A stretch of 64,000 nt of DNA from Crocinitomicaceae bacterium (GTDB taxonomy: Bacteria; Bacteroidota; Bacteroidia; Flavobacteriales_D; Crocinitomicaceae). Every line of letters begins with the position of its first letter. Position 1 is the first letter of the stretch. The position numbers were made by a program, and so were the translations under genes. Shown here piece by piece: positions 1-9,020 of the stretch. The stretch spans positions 1 to 64,000 of the forward strand of contig JAQWHI010000013.1 in NCBI GenBank assembly GCA_029249445.1, read 5' to 3'. Below the pieces are notes generated by a model. That model did no database searches. It saw only the letters and a list, made by a program, of their open reading frames with translations, and was not told the DNA's origin.

Positions 1-1
1 T

Positions 2-388
2 TGTGGTACGAATCAAGAAATTGCTGGAGAAACAGGACAGACGTATACACCATCTGTAACAGGACAGTATGCTGTTGTGATTACAAATGGAACATGTGTA
101 GATACATCTGAATGTACACTTGTTGATTTTACTGGAATTGACGAGATCGTGTCAAAGATGTTTAGAATTTATCCGAATCCAAACAACGGTCAATTTATTG
201 TTGATATTGATTCCGAGGAAGCATATGAAATTACAATCCACGATATTGCAGGAAAGGTAATTTACAGGAATGCATCTATTTCAAATGAGAAGAATGAAGT
301 TTCATTAGGAAAGCTTGAAGGTGGAACGTACTATGTTACAATTGAGAATGAGACATCAAAAGCGACCCGAAAAATGGTTGTAAACTAA
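2..388 (+). CDS. C-terminal end of a T9SS-secreted protein (5' part outside window)
   Basis: The reading frame is open from the first bases of the window, so only the C-terminal 128 residues are present and the true start lies upstream. The fragment begins with the tail of an Ig-like module (pattern GQYAVVITNGTCVDTSEC) and continues into a type IX secretion sorting domain: IYPNPNNGQF, then a GKVIY segment and a final KMVVN. The domain directs export across the outer membrane and is normally cleaved by the PorU sortase. The same Ig-like-plus-sorting arrangement ends the large protein at 19040-21343, suggesting related cargo. The function of the missing N-terminal part cannot be judged. Confidence 0.85.
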   Translation, partial: CGTNQEIAGETGQTYTPSVTGQYAVVITNGTCVDTSECTLVDFTGIDEIVSKMFRIYPNPNNGQFIVDIDSEEAYEITIHDIAGKVIYRNASISNEKNEVSLGKLEGGTYYVTIENETSKATRKMVVN

Positions 389-405
389 GAACAACTCAAT
401 TCAAA

Positions 406-444
406 TAGGCCTTCTTCATCTTGTATGAAGAGGGCTTATTTTTT
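406..444 (+). terminator. Rho-independent terminator after the T9SS cargo gene
   Basis: A 13-bp stem with two G-U pairs (AGGCCTTCTTCAT / ATGAAGAGGGCTT) and a CTTGT loop starts 18 nt after the stop codon and is followed by TATTTTTTAT. It sits between convergent genes; the T-run is better on the plus strand. Confidence 0.75.
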
Positions 445-459
445 ATATGTTGATTGTGC

Positions 460-1863
460 CTATATGTGCAGTGCTCTATCCTCTGTCGCAGCCAGTGCTG
501 CTTCCTTCACACCTTCCGAATACGTTGGGTGTGGGTGACAAATACGTGCAATGTCTTCCGCAGATGCGCGGTACTCCATAGCAACAACGGCTTCCATAAT
601 TAAGTCTGCTGCACGTGGTGCAATCATATGTACACCCAGCAACTCATCAGTTACTGAATCAGCGATAACTTTTATTGTTCCAAGGATGTCCATACTCGCG
701 CGAGCCCGACCCAACGCTTTAATTGGAAATTGTCCAATTTTTATTTCTTTTCCTGCTGCTTTTAATTCTTCTTCTGTTTTTCCAACAGAGGCAACCTCTG
801 GCCACGTATATACCACACCCGGGATTAGGTTGTAATCGATATGTGGTTTTTGTCCTGCGATTTGTTCAGCTACAAAAACGCCTTCTTCTTCAGCTTTGTG
901 CGCCAGCATTGCTCCGCGCACTACATCGCCGATTGCATAGATGTTTGGTGTATTTGTTTGGAGGTTCTGATTTACCTCAATTTGGCCTCGCTCATTAGTC
1001 TTTATTCCCGCATTCTCAAGTTCCAAACCAGCGGTAAACGGCTTTCTCCCGACCGCTACAAGACAATAGTCTGCTTCAAGCACAACTTCCTCATCTTTTT
1101 TATTTAATGCAGTTAGTTTTACTCCTTTCCCTGTGTTGGTTACGCTTTGAACTTTGTGTTGTAAGTGGAACTTAAATCCTTCTTTCTTTAAGACTTTTGC
1201 GAGCTCTTTTGACATTGTTCCATCCATTGTTGGGACAATCCTATTGGCAAACTCAACGACCTCAACTTTGGTTCCTAAACGACCAAATACAGATCCAAGC
1301 TCCAAACCGATTACACCACCGCCAATAACAAGTAGCTTTTTGGGGATTTCCCTCATGTTCAACGCTTCTGTTGAGGTAATTATTCTCTTTTTGTCAGGCT
1401 CCATGCCTGGGAAGAAGTTCGGCTTTGAACCGGTAGCAATAATTACATTTTTCGTTGAGATCGTGGTTTCACTTTTATCTTCAGCAACTACTTTTATGGT
1501 GTTCTTATCAACGAAAGAGCCCAGTCCGTGGTGGACATCGATATCGTTTTTATCCATTAAGAATTTCACTCCAGCACAAGTTTGTGATACTACATCATTT
1601 TTGCGTTTCACCATCTGTTCAATGTTTGCCTTTACTCCTGTTACATCAATTCCGTGTTGATCGAAATTGTGGGTTGCATTGTGAAAGTGCTCAGATGAGT
1701 CCAGAAGTGCTTTTGATGGAATGCATCCAACGTTCAAACATGTTCCTCCAAGTGTATTGTATTTTTCAATTAAGGCAGTTTTCATTCCTAATTGTGCGCA
1801 ACGAATTGCTGCAACATAGCCTCCGGGACCAGAACCAATGATTGTGATGTCGTACGTACTCAT
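460..1863 (-). CDS. lpdA: Dihydrolipoyl dehydrogenase
   Basis: E3 flavoenzyme of the pyruvate and 2-oxoglutarate dehydrogenase complexes and the glycine cleavage system; it reoxidises dihydrolipoamide with NAD+. At 467 residues it has the usual length. Visible are the FAD-binding GSGPGG at residues 10-15, the redox-active disulfide GGTCLNVGC (Cys42, Cys47), the NAD-binding GGGVIGLELG near residue 180, the second FAD motif NIYAIGDV, and the C-terminal active-site HPHPTYSE. It appears to be monocistronic, with the M43 protease gene upstream separated by a terminator. Lipoyl synthase, which makes the cofactor of its substrate proteins, lies 5 kb away on the same strand. Confidence 0.97.
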   Translation of the reverse strand: MSTYDITIIGSGPGGYVAAIRCAQLGMKTALIEKYNTLGGTCLNVGCIPSKALLDSSEHFHNATHNFDQHGIDVTGVKANIEQMVKRKNDVVSQTCAGVKFLMDKNDIDVHHGLGSFVDKNTIKVVAEDKSETTISTKNVIIATGSKPNFFPGMEPDKKRIITSTEALNMREIPKKLLVIGGGVIGLELGSVFGRLGTKVEVVEFANRIVPTMDGTMSKELAKVLKKEGFKFHLQHKVQSVTNTGKGVKLTALNKKDEEVVLEADYCLVAVGRKPFTAGLELENAGIKTNERGQIEVNQNLQTNTPNIYAIGDVVRGAMLAHKAEEEGVFVAEQIAGQKPHIDYNLIPGVVYTWPEVASVGKTEEELKAAGKEIKIGQFPIKALGRARASMDILGTIKVIADSVTDELLGVHMIAPRAADLIMEAVVAMEYRASAEDIARICHPHPTYSEGVKEAALAATEDRALHI

Positions 1864-1925
1864 GTTTTATTTTGTCTTTGGTACAAATGTATTATTTCTT
1901 GGCTTTTAAATAGCGATAAATAGCA

Positions 1926-1955
1926 CAAAAAAAGAGGCTGTCATTGACAACCTCT
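1926..1955 (-). terminator. Terminator of the first M43 protease gene
   Basis: Read on the minus strand, AGAGGTTGTC-AAT-GACAGCCTCT (one mismatch) is followed by seven T residues. It begins about 25 nt after the protease stop codon and separates this gene from lpdA. Confidence 0.75.
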
Positions 1956-1979
1956 CTCGAATGTTTCGAACCTTCTATC

Positions 1980-4187
1980 TTACATTACAACAACTTTCTG
2001 TGTTGTACTGTGATCTCCAGATTTTACTTCCAAGAAGTAGCAACCTGCAGATAGATTTGCTGTATTATCTAATGCTTTTGAAACTGTTGTATTCGTTGTT
2101 TCAATCAATTCTTGAGCAACTACTTTTCCTTGAGTGTCTCTCAAGATGAAATGTGTTGGTTCGTTTTGTGCCGTATAGTTCACATTGATTGCTTCTCCGT
2201 TTGTTGGGTTCGGGAACACAACAAGATTGAGGTCAATAATTGCTTGATCTGCTACACCCAAGATACCTGATACGATAATGTCATCGATATAGAGGTTACT
2301 CGACAAGTCAGAGGCAGTAAATTCAAATTTAATTCGCGTCAAACGATCTTGCGCAGTTGGCGAATAGGAAAATGATGCTTCTCTCCACATTGTATTTGTT
2401 GTTGGAGCAAAGTCCGCGTTACTAGCGTATCCTGCCGTTACTAGACTTTCACCTGTAATGGTACTTGACGCATTGAATCCTTCGACAGAAACCACTTTTG
2501 GTGTCCAAGATTCACCACAATTTCTTGAGGTATAAACTCTTAGTTTTTCGGTGATATCAGCCGTTACCGTTGCATTTGTTGCATATGCGAACTTGAATGT
2601 AACTGTAATTGCCGCAGTATTTCTTAAGTCGATTGATGGCATGATCAAGTTATCAATACTTCCGCCCAATCTGAAGTTGTAGAACCAATCTTCCGTGAAG
2701 TTGTCCGCATTCGAGATGTCTTTATAGGTATTTAACTTGAATGCTTTCGATCCGTTGTATCCATATCCATTTACAACGCTAAATTTTCCATGGTTGTCTT
2801 CTGGATTTTCTACGACGAAAAACCCTGTTCCGTTCCCCCATGTATTGACTGTTTCCATGTTGAATGTCGTTGGACCAACATTTTCTGGCCAATCTGGCGA
2901 AACATAAATGTAATTCACTTCATCTCTTGTGTCAGACCCAGCAGCGTTGGTAACAGTCAATTTAACACGTTTCCAACCTGGAGTATCCCATGTAACATTT
3001 GGATTTGAGGATGTTGAAGTTGCTGGTGTTCCTCCTTCAAATTCCCAGGCTCTTGATTCGATAACTGCATTCCAAGAAGCGTCTTTGAAAGAGACAGGAG
3101 AGCCTGTACAAACCGTTCTGTCCGGAGAATTAAAATCTGCAACCGGTGAACACAACGGAACAGTCAATGCGGTTTGTGGCATTGTTGCATTCATTACGCC
3201 AGTTTCCATCAGTGTGGTGTCTTGCCATAGAATATTTCGTTGCCCACTAATTCCTTCGAGTGTATTGTGTGTGAGTGCTTTTTGATCTTCAGTAAACATG
3301 GCGGCGCAACTTGAATAGTCCATCCAGTTTTGGACATTTGCCAATGTATCCAATCCAACCAAGCTTGTGTCACAGGTAGCTAAACCCAAGTTACAAACTG
3401 AGAAAGAACCTTGAGTTGGGGGTGTATCGACAATACCGTCATCTCCACACTCTCCTGCGGCTCCTGCAACGCTCACTCCACTGAATGGGTGTGCAAGTCC
3501 AAAATAATGGCCCGCCTCGTGGGTAAGTGTTTCTGTATTCACTGTTGTGTAATCTCTCAAAACGATTCCATCTGTCCAGAATCCAGACCCATCTGTTCCA
3601 CCCGGGAATGTCGCATATCCGAGAAGTGTTCCTTGCGTTGGACCTCCAGAATTTGGCTCGTTTACTACCCAAATATTCAAATAGTGCGAGCGGTCCCATT
3701 GGTTGATTTTTGAAACGGTCTCACCGATATATGTTTCGTGTGTTTGAATGTGTTCAATTCCGTTTGTACAGTTTCCAAATGGATCAATGGCAGCCAATCG
3801 AAATTCAATTTCCATATCAGCGACAATAGAATCAAACATTGGTATGATGTTCGAAAGCCCTGCGTTTGATGCGCTATAATCTTCGTTCAACTCTTCCATC
3901 AAGCTATAAATTGTTGCATCTGAAATATTTTCAGATCCATACATGTGAAGAATATGGAATACTACAGGAACGATATATTTGGTTGCTTTTTTCGCTTCTG
4001 CCTCAGCGACAGTTGCTATTGGACCCGTATGTATAGTTTGATTTTGCTCATATTCCGCTTTCAATTGAGGGAATTTTGTGTGCAATGCTTTCAAAGCTTC
4101 TTCTGTTCCACAAGGAATTTCTTGCTGCGAAATTCCGCTGAAGGCAAGAATGGAGAATGTTAATAGAGAGAATATTGTTCTTTTCAT
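1980..4187 (-). CDS. M43-family zinc metalloprotease, T9SS-secreted (copy 1)
   Basis: A 735-residue secreted protease of the pappalysin-like (M43) metzincins. Order of parts: signal peptide (MKRTIFSLLTFSILAFSGIS), short propeptide, catalytic domain with the zinc site HEAGHYFGLAH and a downstream Met-turn-like NWMDYSSC, a PKD domain (about residues 350-435, EFEGGTPAT and WDTPGWKRVKLTV), a jelly-roll-like region ending in YIDDIIV, and a T9SS sorting domain beginning near VVFPNPTNGEAINVN. It is probably exported to the cell surface or medium and degrades proteins; the substrate is unknown. It has the same architecture and long identical blocks as the neighbour at 4416-6644, so the pair is a tandem duplication. 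A terminator lies between the two, so each is probably transcribed separately. Confidence 0.92.
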   Translation of the reverse strand: MKRTIFSLLTFSILAFSGISQQEIPCGTEEALKALHTKFPQLKAEYEQNQTIHTGPIATVAEAEAKKATKYIVPVVFHILHMYGSENISDATIYSLMEELNEDYSASNAGLSNIIPMFDSIVADMEIEFRLAAIDPFGNCTNGIEHIQTHETYIGETVSKINQWDRSHYLNIWVVNEPNSGGPTQGTLLGYATFPGGTDGSGFWTDGIVLRDYTTVNTETLTHEAGHYFGLAHPFSGVSVAGAAGECGDDGIVDTPPTQGSFSVCNLGLATCDTSLVGLDTLANVQNWMDYSSCAAMFTEDQKALTHNTLEGISGQRNILWQDTTLMETGVMNATMPQTALTVPLCSPVADFNSPDRTVCTGSPVSFKDASWNAVIESRAWEFEGGTPATSTSSNPNVTWDTPGWKRVKLTVTNAAGSDTRDEVNYIYVSPDWPENVGPTTFNMETVNTWGNGTGFFVVENPEDNHGKFSVVNGYGYNGSKAFKLNTYKDISNADNFTEDWFYNFRLGGSIDNLIMPSIDLRNTAAITVTFKFAYATNATVTADITEKLRVYTSRNCGESWTPKVVSVEGFNASSTITGESLVTAGYASNADFAPTTNTMWREASFSYSPTAQDRLTRIKFEFTASDLSSNLYIDDIIVSGILGVADQAIIDLNLVVFPNPTNGEAINVNYTAQNEPTHFILRDTQGKVVAQELIETTNTTVSKALDNTANLSAGCYFLEVKSGDHSTTQKVVVM

Positions 4188-4361
4188 AATTACTTATTGT
4201 GTATTATAAAGTCAATTTTTTGCTGCGTGATTTTGAGTATACTAAGTTGCAACATCCAAATTTAATGAATATTAATTGAGTTTCCCGAAGTTTCCTGCTA
4301 AAACTTCTACTTTCCATTTCGGTCAATGGGTGAATCGTCAATGGTCGCTTTTAATAAAAAA

Positions 4362-4396
4362 GAAAAAGGCTGCATCAGAACTACTGATACAGCCTT
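4362..4396 (-). terminator. Terminator of the second M43 protease gene
   Basis: On the minus strand AAGGCTGTATCAG-TAGTT-CTGATGCAGCCTT (one mismatch in 13 bp) is followed by TTTCTTTTTTATT. It lies 20 nt after the stop codon of the protease gene at 4416. Confidence 0.75.
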
Positions 4397-4415
4397 TACT
4401 TTCTGTGTTCATTGC

Positions 4416-6644
4416 TTACAGAACGACAATTTTTTTAGTCGTTGCGTAGTCGCCAGTTTGTACTTTTAGTAAGTAACATCCAGCCGGCAAATTTTGTGTG
4501 TTATTGAGTTGCGTTGAAACTTCAGTATTTGTTGCAGTAATTACTTGACTTGCAATTAGTTTGCCGTTCATGTCTCGCAATACAAATTCAGTCGCTTCAT
4601 TTTGAGCTACATAGTTTATATTGATTGCTTCACCGCTTGAAGGATTTGGATAGATGTTCAATTGCAGATCTGAAATTTCCTGTGACTCAACACCCAATGC
4701 ACCATTAACAACAATATTGTCAATGTATAAGTTACTTGCAAAGTCGCTTGCTTCAAATTCGAATTTAAATCGTGTCAGTCGATCATTTGAACTGGATAAG
4801 TAGGTGAATGATCCTTCTCTCCACATTGAATTTGTTGTTGGTTTGAAATCAGCATTACTCGCAAACCCGGCAGTAACAATGGTATTTCCCGTGATTGAAG
4901 ATCCAGTGAGTGTTCCGTCTACGCTCAGAACGCGAGGTGACCATGAGGCGCCGCAGTCGTTCGAAACATAAACTTTCAGCTTTTCTTCGATATCACTTGA
5001 AACGGTCGCGTTAGTGGCGTAAGCAAATTTGAACGAAACCGTGATAGCTGATGTATTTCTCAAGTCAATTGAAGGTGTGATTAGCGCATCCTTGCTTGAT
5101 CCCAGTCGATTGTTATAAAAATAAGCATTTGTGAATGGGTCTGCTTCAGAATTGTCATAATATGTCTGCAATTTGAAGGCTTTGGAATTGTCATAACCTC
5201 CATCGTTTACGAGACCAAAATAGCCGTAGTTTTCTTCAGGATTTTGAACAATAAAGAAACCCGAACCGGAACCTCCTCCGTTCACCGTTTCCATGTCAAA
5301 CGATGTTGGACCTACATTGTCTGGCCAGTTTGGCGATACATACAAGTAGTGTGTTTCTTCTTTTGTGTCTGATCCCGCAGCGTTTGTTGCGGTTAATCTG
5401 ATTTTCTTCCATCCCGGTGTATCAAAAGAAACATTCACATTGGCAGAGGTTGCAGTTGCTGGTGTTCCTCCTTCGAATTCCCAAATGCGGCTTTCAACAA
5501 CGGCATTCCATGACTCATCAGAGAAGGTTACAGTAGCACCCGTGCACACGAGTTGTTTCGGTGAATGGAAATCTGCAATAGGCACACACAATGGAACAGT
5601 CAATGGATCATTGGGATCTTGTGGTGTAGCCAAGTTCATTACTCCCGTTTCCATAAGTGTTGTGTCTGTCCAAAGGTTGTTTCTTTGTCCTGCAATTCCC
5701 TGCAAGATGTTGTGCATTACTTCACATTGTCCGGGTGTAAAATGCCGGTCACAGTACGAGTAGTCCATGTAATTTTGAAGATCTTCAACCACTCCACCGT
5801 TTGAGGTATCGCAATCAATCCAACCTGAAGGGTAAACGAAGTTACAGTTGAGGTGTCCTTTTGTTTCTGGCGTATCATCAATTCCATCGTCGTTACAGAT
5901 TGTTGGACCATCATTAATTAAGTCAGAGTCCCCGAAAGTGTGCGCCAAGCCCAAGTAGTGTCCAATTTCATGCGTTAGAACTGATTCACTTCCCGGATTA
6001 GAGGTTCCGATCGAACCGACATAAGTGTGTCCTGAAAGAATACCATCTCTGAAGAACCCATTCCCGTCTGTACTAGCTGGGAATGTTGCATATGCTGCCG
6101 CACCCGGCACCCCGACAATATCAACTACCCAGATATTGAGGTATTGTGATCTGTTCCATTGATTGAGTTTTGAATACGTGTCACCCACACGAGTTTCGTG
6201 CGTGTAAATGCGATCAATTCCATTGGTACAATTCCCGAAAGGATCAATTGCAGCGAGTTTGAATGTAATGCGCGCGTTTCCGTTGAGGTCTGTAAATTCT
6301 GGAACCAAATCCACAGAGTCAGCGTCAGCAGCATTGAATTCTCGGTTAAACACAGCGACAGCATCATAGATTTGTGCGTCTGTAATGTTTTCATTACCGT
6401 ATTCGTGCAGCACGTGGAAAACAACAGGAATTACATACTCTTGAACAGATTTTCCGTTGTGAATTATCGTTTCTTTCGCGCTACTTTGAAGAAGTTGATA
6501 ATCTTCATAGTGTGCTTTTAATGCCGGATCAGAATCCAATATTTTTTTCAATACCGTGTAGGTTCTACATCCCGGTTCTTGATTCTGTGCAATGGCTGAC
6601 AATGCGATAAATAAAACAAAAAATGAAAGGACTAATTTTTTCAT
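4416..6644 (-). CDS. M43-family zinc metalloprotease, T9SS-secreted (copy 2)
   Basis: Paralogue of the preceding protease, 742 residues. It has a signal peptide ending near ALSAIAQ, the catalytic zinc motif HEIGHYLGLAH followed by a Met-turn-like NYMDYSYC, a PKD domain (EFEGGTPATATSANVNVSF region), the same jelly-roll-like module ending in YIDNIVV, and a sorting domain starting at LNIYPNPSSGEAININY. The two copies agree over most of the catalytic, PKD and C-terminal regions and differ mostly in the propeptide and surface loops. Between this gene and lipA are about 130 nt with no evident terminator. Substrate specificity cannot be read from the sequence. Confidence 0.92.
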   Translation of the reverse strand: MKKLVLSFFVLFIALSAIAQNQEPGCRTYTVLKKILDSDPALKAHYEDYQLLQSSAKETIIHNGKSVQEYVIPVVFHVLHEYGNENITDAQIYDAVAVFNREFNAADADSVDLVPEFTDLNGNARITFKLAAIDPFGNCTNGIDRIYTHETRVGDTYSKLNQWNRSQYLNIWVVDIVGVPGAAAYATFPASTDGNGFFRDGILSGHTYVGSIGTSNPGSESVLTHEIGHYLGLAHTFGDSDLINDGPTICNDDGIDDTPETKGHLNCNFVYPSGWIDCDTSNGGVVEDLQNYMDYSYCDRHFTPGQCEVMHNILQGIAGQRNNLWTDTTLMETGVMNLATPQDPNDPLTVPLCVPIADFHSPKQLVCTGATVTFSDESWNAVVESRIWEFEGGTPATATSANVNVSFDTPGWKKIRLTATNAAGSDTKEETHYLYVSPNWPDNVGPTSFDMETVNGGGSGSGFFIVQNPEENYGYFGLVNDGGYDNSKAFKLQTYYDNSEADPFTNAYFYNNRLGSSKDALITPSIDLRNTSAITVSFKFAYATNATVSSDIEEKLKVYVSNDCGASWSPRVLSVDGTLTGSSITGNTIVTAGFASNADFKPTTNSMWREGSFTYLSSSNDRLTRFKFEFEASDFASNLYIDNIVVNGALGVESQEISDLQLNIYPNPSSGEAININYVAQNEATEFVLRDMNGKLIASQVITATNTEVSTQLNNTQNLPAGCYLLKVQTGDYATTKKIVVL

Positions 6645-6772
6645 GGTTTCAAAAGTTTCGATTTCGAAAATACAAAATTCTTAGCACAGATTCTACTGTA
6701 CGAATCATAAAAGTAGTTGCGCAAATGTTAAAAAAAAGATACTCCTGAGGTGGAATTCGAATTGAAGTGAAT

Positions 6773-7645
6773 TTAGAAGAGGTGTTTTTCGGCGCGGTAC
6801 GATGAACGAACAAGGGGACCACTTTCAACATATTTAAAGCCCATTTTTAAACCGAGTTCTTTGTATTCAGCAAACCGCTCTGGTGTGATGAATTCATCAA
6901 TCGGGAGGTGCTTTGGAGTGGGTTGCAGGTATTGTCCAATGGTTAGGATGTCTACATCCACACTGCGCAAATCTTCCATTGACTCGATGACTTCTTGGTG
7001 TGTTTCGCCAAGTCCGAGCATAATTCCAGATTTTGTCTTCATACCTCCTTTTTTCAATCGAAACAAGAGTTCAAGGCTGCGGTCATATTTGGCCTGAATT
7101 CGTACTTCTTTTGTCAATCTTCTGACTGTTTCAAGGTTGTGACTCACAATTTCAGGAGCTACGTCGATTACAATTTGAAGGTTCTCCCATTTTCCTGCGA
7201 AATCGGGGATGAGTGTTTCAAGGGTTGTTCCCGGACTTTGTTTTCGGATGGCACGAACGGTTTGCGCCCAGATGTTTGCACCACCATCTTGTAGATCGTC
7301 GCGGTCCACTGAAGTAAGCACAGCATGCTTGATTTGCATGGTTTTGACACTGTGTGCAACTTTTCCTGGTTCGAATTCATCTACAGCATCTGGTCTCCCA
7401 GTTTTTACTGCACAAAAACCACACGAACGTGTGCAAATATTCCCGAGGATCATAAAGGTAGCAGTACCTTCACCCCAGCACTCGCCCATGTTGGGACAAC
7501 TTCCACTTTCACAGATGGTATGCAGCTTGTGTTCATCAACGAGGCCACGAACTTTTTTGTATTTTTCTCCCGTTGGAAGCTTTACACGAAGCCATTTTGG
7601 CTTTTTGATTCTCACCTTACCTTCTCCTTGGATAATTTCGCTCAT
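6773..7645 (-). CDS. lipA: Lipoyl synthase (radical SAM)
   Basis: Inserts two sulfur atoms into the octanoyl group on lipoyl domains, completing the cofactor of the 2-oxoacid dehydrogenases and GcvH. The 290-residue protein carries both iron-sulfur sites of the family: the auxiliary cluster motif [12 protein letters not shown] (C-x4-C-x5-C) near residue 45 and the radical SAM triad CTRSCGFC (C-x3-C-x2-C) near residue 71. The family C-terminal segment [18 protein letters not shown] is present, with the conserved RSSY serine that ligates the auxiliary cluster. The gene starts 110 nt from the divergent OsmC gene, so the two promoters share one intergenic space. Confidence 0.97.
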   Translation of the reverse strand: MSEIIQGEGKVRIKKPKWLRVKLPTGEKYKKVRGLVDEHKLHTICESGSCPNMGECWGEGTATFMILGNICTRSCGFCAVKTGRPDAVDEFEPGKVAHSVKTMQIKHAVLTSVDRDDLQDGGANIWAQTVRAIRKQSPGTTLETLIPDFAGKWENLQIVIDVAPEIVSHNLETVRRLTKEVRIQAKYDRSLELLFRLKKGGMKTKSGIMLGLGETHQEVIESMEDLRSVDVDILTIGQYLQPTPKHLPIDEFITPERFAEYKELGLKMGFKYVESGPLVRSSYRAEKHLF

Positions 7646-7690
7646 CTCAAAGTTTTTAAATGTCTTTGCAAATGCGCTTTAAATAAAAGC

Positions 7691-7698
7691 TACTTTTG
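7691..7698 (+). promoter_or_regulatory. Predicted -7 box for the OsmC-rlmB unit
   Basis: TACTTTTG matches the Bacteroidota -7 consensus TAnnTTTG, with a TTTG at 7665-7668 as a possible -33 element 22 nt upstream. The box lies 57 nt before the OsmC start codon. Confidence 0.5.
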
Positions 7699-7755
7699 CG
7701 CCATTGTTCAAGCTGAATTGAACACAAATACAAATGTACTCAAAACGAACTGAAC

Positions 7756-8160
7756 ATGGCAACATCCAAAGTTGAATATTTAGGTGATTTAAGAACGAAA
7801 TGTACACACCTTAAATCGGGCAAAGAAATTCTTACTGATGCTCCTGTTGACAACAACGGAAAAGGGGAGTCGTTTTCGCCAACTGATTTGGTTGCAACGG
7901 CTTATGTATCTTGTATGATAACCATTATTGGAATCTATTGCAATTCCAATAGAATCTCATTTGAGCAGGGTACTGCAGAGGTCACCAAGGAGATGGGGTC
8001 GAATCCAAGGCGCATTTCCAAAATCACGATTTACATGGATTTTTCTGATAACAAATGGGATGCAGCTACACAAGAGAAAATCATTCGAGCGGGTGAGGCT
8101 TGTCCGGTTGCAAAATCAGTTGATCCTTCAATGGAGCTTGAATTTAACTACAATTTCTAA
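7756..8160 (+). CDS. OsmC family protein
   Basis: A 134-residue member of the OsmC/Ohr superfamily, whose members reduce organic peroxides through two cysteines. The sequence shows the usual PTDLVATAYVSCMITI helix with its conserved cysteine, and a second cysteine in ACPVAKSVDPSM, so the catalytic pair is present. The pattern is of the YhfA-like OsmC subgroup rather than of Ohr. The gene is followed after 3 nt by rlmB, so they are cotranscribed, though no functional link is evident. The exact substrate is not known. Confidence 0.88.
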   Translation: MATSKVEYLGDLRTKCTHLKSGKEILTDAPVDNNGKGESFSPTDLVATAYVSCMITIIGIYCNSNRISFEQGTAEVTKEMGSNPRRISKITIYMDFSDNKWDAATQEKIIRAGEACPVAKSVDPSMELEFNYNF

Positions 8161-8163
8161 GGT

Positions 8164-8943
8164 ATGGAACGAAACAAACAGGACGGAAAGCGTTCTTACA
8201 GAGCTGTTAAGGACGATTTTATTTTCGGTGTTCGATCGGTGATTGAAGCGGTGAAGGCCAACCGCGCGCTCAATAAAGTCTTGATTCAAAAAGGGATGAA
8301 CAAAGACCTTTTCATGGAGTTGAAAGATGCTTTGGCAGGGGAGAGGCATCAACTGCAATTTGTGCCGATTGAGAAACTGGATAGCATTACAGATCAGAAC
8401 CACCAAGGAGTGATTGCGCTCGTTTCTCCGATTGAGTACGGCAATTTTGAAGCGATTGTGGAGGGCTTGATTGAAGAAGGAAAAAAACCTTTTCTATTGG
8501 TTTTGGATCGTATTACCGATGTGCGAAATTTTGGAGCTATTGCCCGAACTGCGGAATGTGAGGGGGTTGATGCAATATTGATTCCTTCAAAAGGGGCTGC
8601 ACAGGTGACTTCGGATGCCATCAAAACTTCAGCGGGGGCATTGAATAGAATTAAAGTATGCAAAACCGATAGTCTCAAAGACGCATTGTTTTACATTCAG
8701 CAGTGCGGTGTTCGTTTGGTTGCATGTACGGAGAAATCCTCTGTTCCACTATACGAAACCAACTTGAGGGGCTCCGTGGCAGTGATTATGGGCTCCGAGG
8801 AAAATGGCATTACGCAAGATTTAATTAATCTATCCGACATCAGTTGTCGTATTCCAATGCGCGGAGAGATTGCCTCCCTGAATGTTGGTGTGGCGGCAGG
8901 GATGGTCTTGTATGAAAAATTAAGACAAGAATTGTATTCATGA
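8164..8943 (+). CDS. rlmB: 23S rRNA (guanosine-2'-O-)-methyltransferase, TrmH/SpoU family
   Basis: SPOUT-fold 2'-O-ribose methyltransferase of the RlmB type, which modifies G2251 (E. coli numbering) in the 23S peptidyl-transferase centre. The N-terminal substrate-binding domain (about residues 15-95, IFGVRSVIEAV) is followed by the catalytic SPOUT domain. Motif 1 is seen as LDRITDVRNFGAIARTAE, motif 2 as VIMGSEENGI and motif 3 as IPMRGEIASLNVGVAAGMVL, which form the knotted SAM site. Length 259 is normal. The first 15 residues are basic and hydrophilic. Another 2'-O-methyltransferase of the family cannot be excluded from sequence alone. Confidence 0.93.
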   Translation: MERNKQDGKRSYRAVKDDFIFGVRSVIEAVKANRALNKVLIQKGMNKDLFMELKDALAGERHQLQFVPIEKLDSITDQNHQGVIALVSPIEYGNFEAIVEGLIEEGKKPFLLVLDRITDVRNFGAIARTAECEGVDAILIPSKGAAQVTSDAIKTSAGALNRIKVCKTDSLKDALFYIQQCGVRLVACTEKSSVPLYETNLRGSVAVIMGSEENGITQDLINLSDISCRIPMRGEIASLNVGVAAGMVLYEKLRQELYS

Positions 8944-8944
8944 A

Positions 8945-9006
8945 GGCACAACTTGTTGTTTTCAGTTGATTTCAGTCTGAACTGCGTTGTATCCAACAAG
9001 TCGCCA
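8945..9006. repeat. Inverted repeat between convergent genes
   Basis: ACTTGTTG at 8951-8958 and CAACAAGT at 8994-9001 are perfect inverted repeats, flanked by GGC and GCC, with a 35-nt interior. The element lies just after rlmB and before the end of the convergent outer-membrane protein gene. It may help terminate transcription, but a good T-run is lacking. Confidence 0.35.
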
Positions 9007-9020
9007 AGCGGGGATTGTTT

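Noticed and set aside
1154-1660. 168-codon open frame on the plus strand inside lpdA
   Set aside because: It lies entirely antisense to a clearly conserved gene, and the translation has no family features. The same applies to long antisense frames in lipA (7209-7682), topA (33135-33830) and groL (23502-24110).
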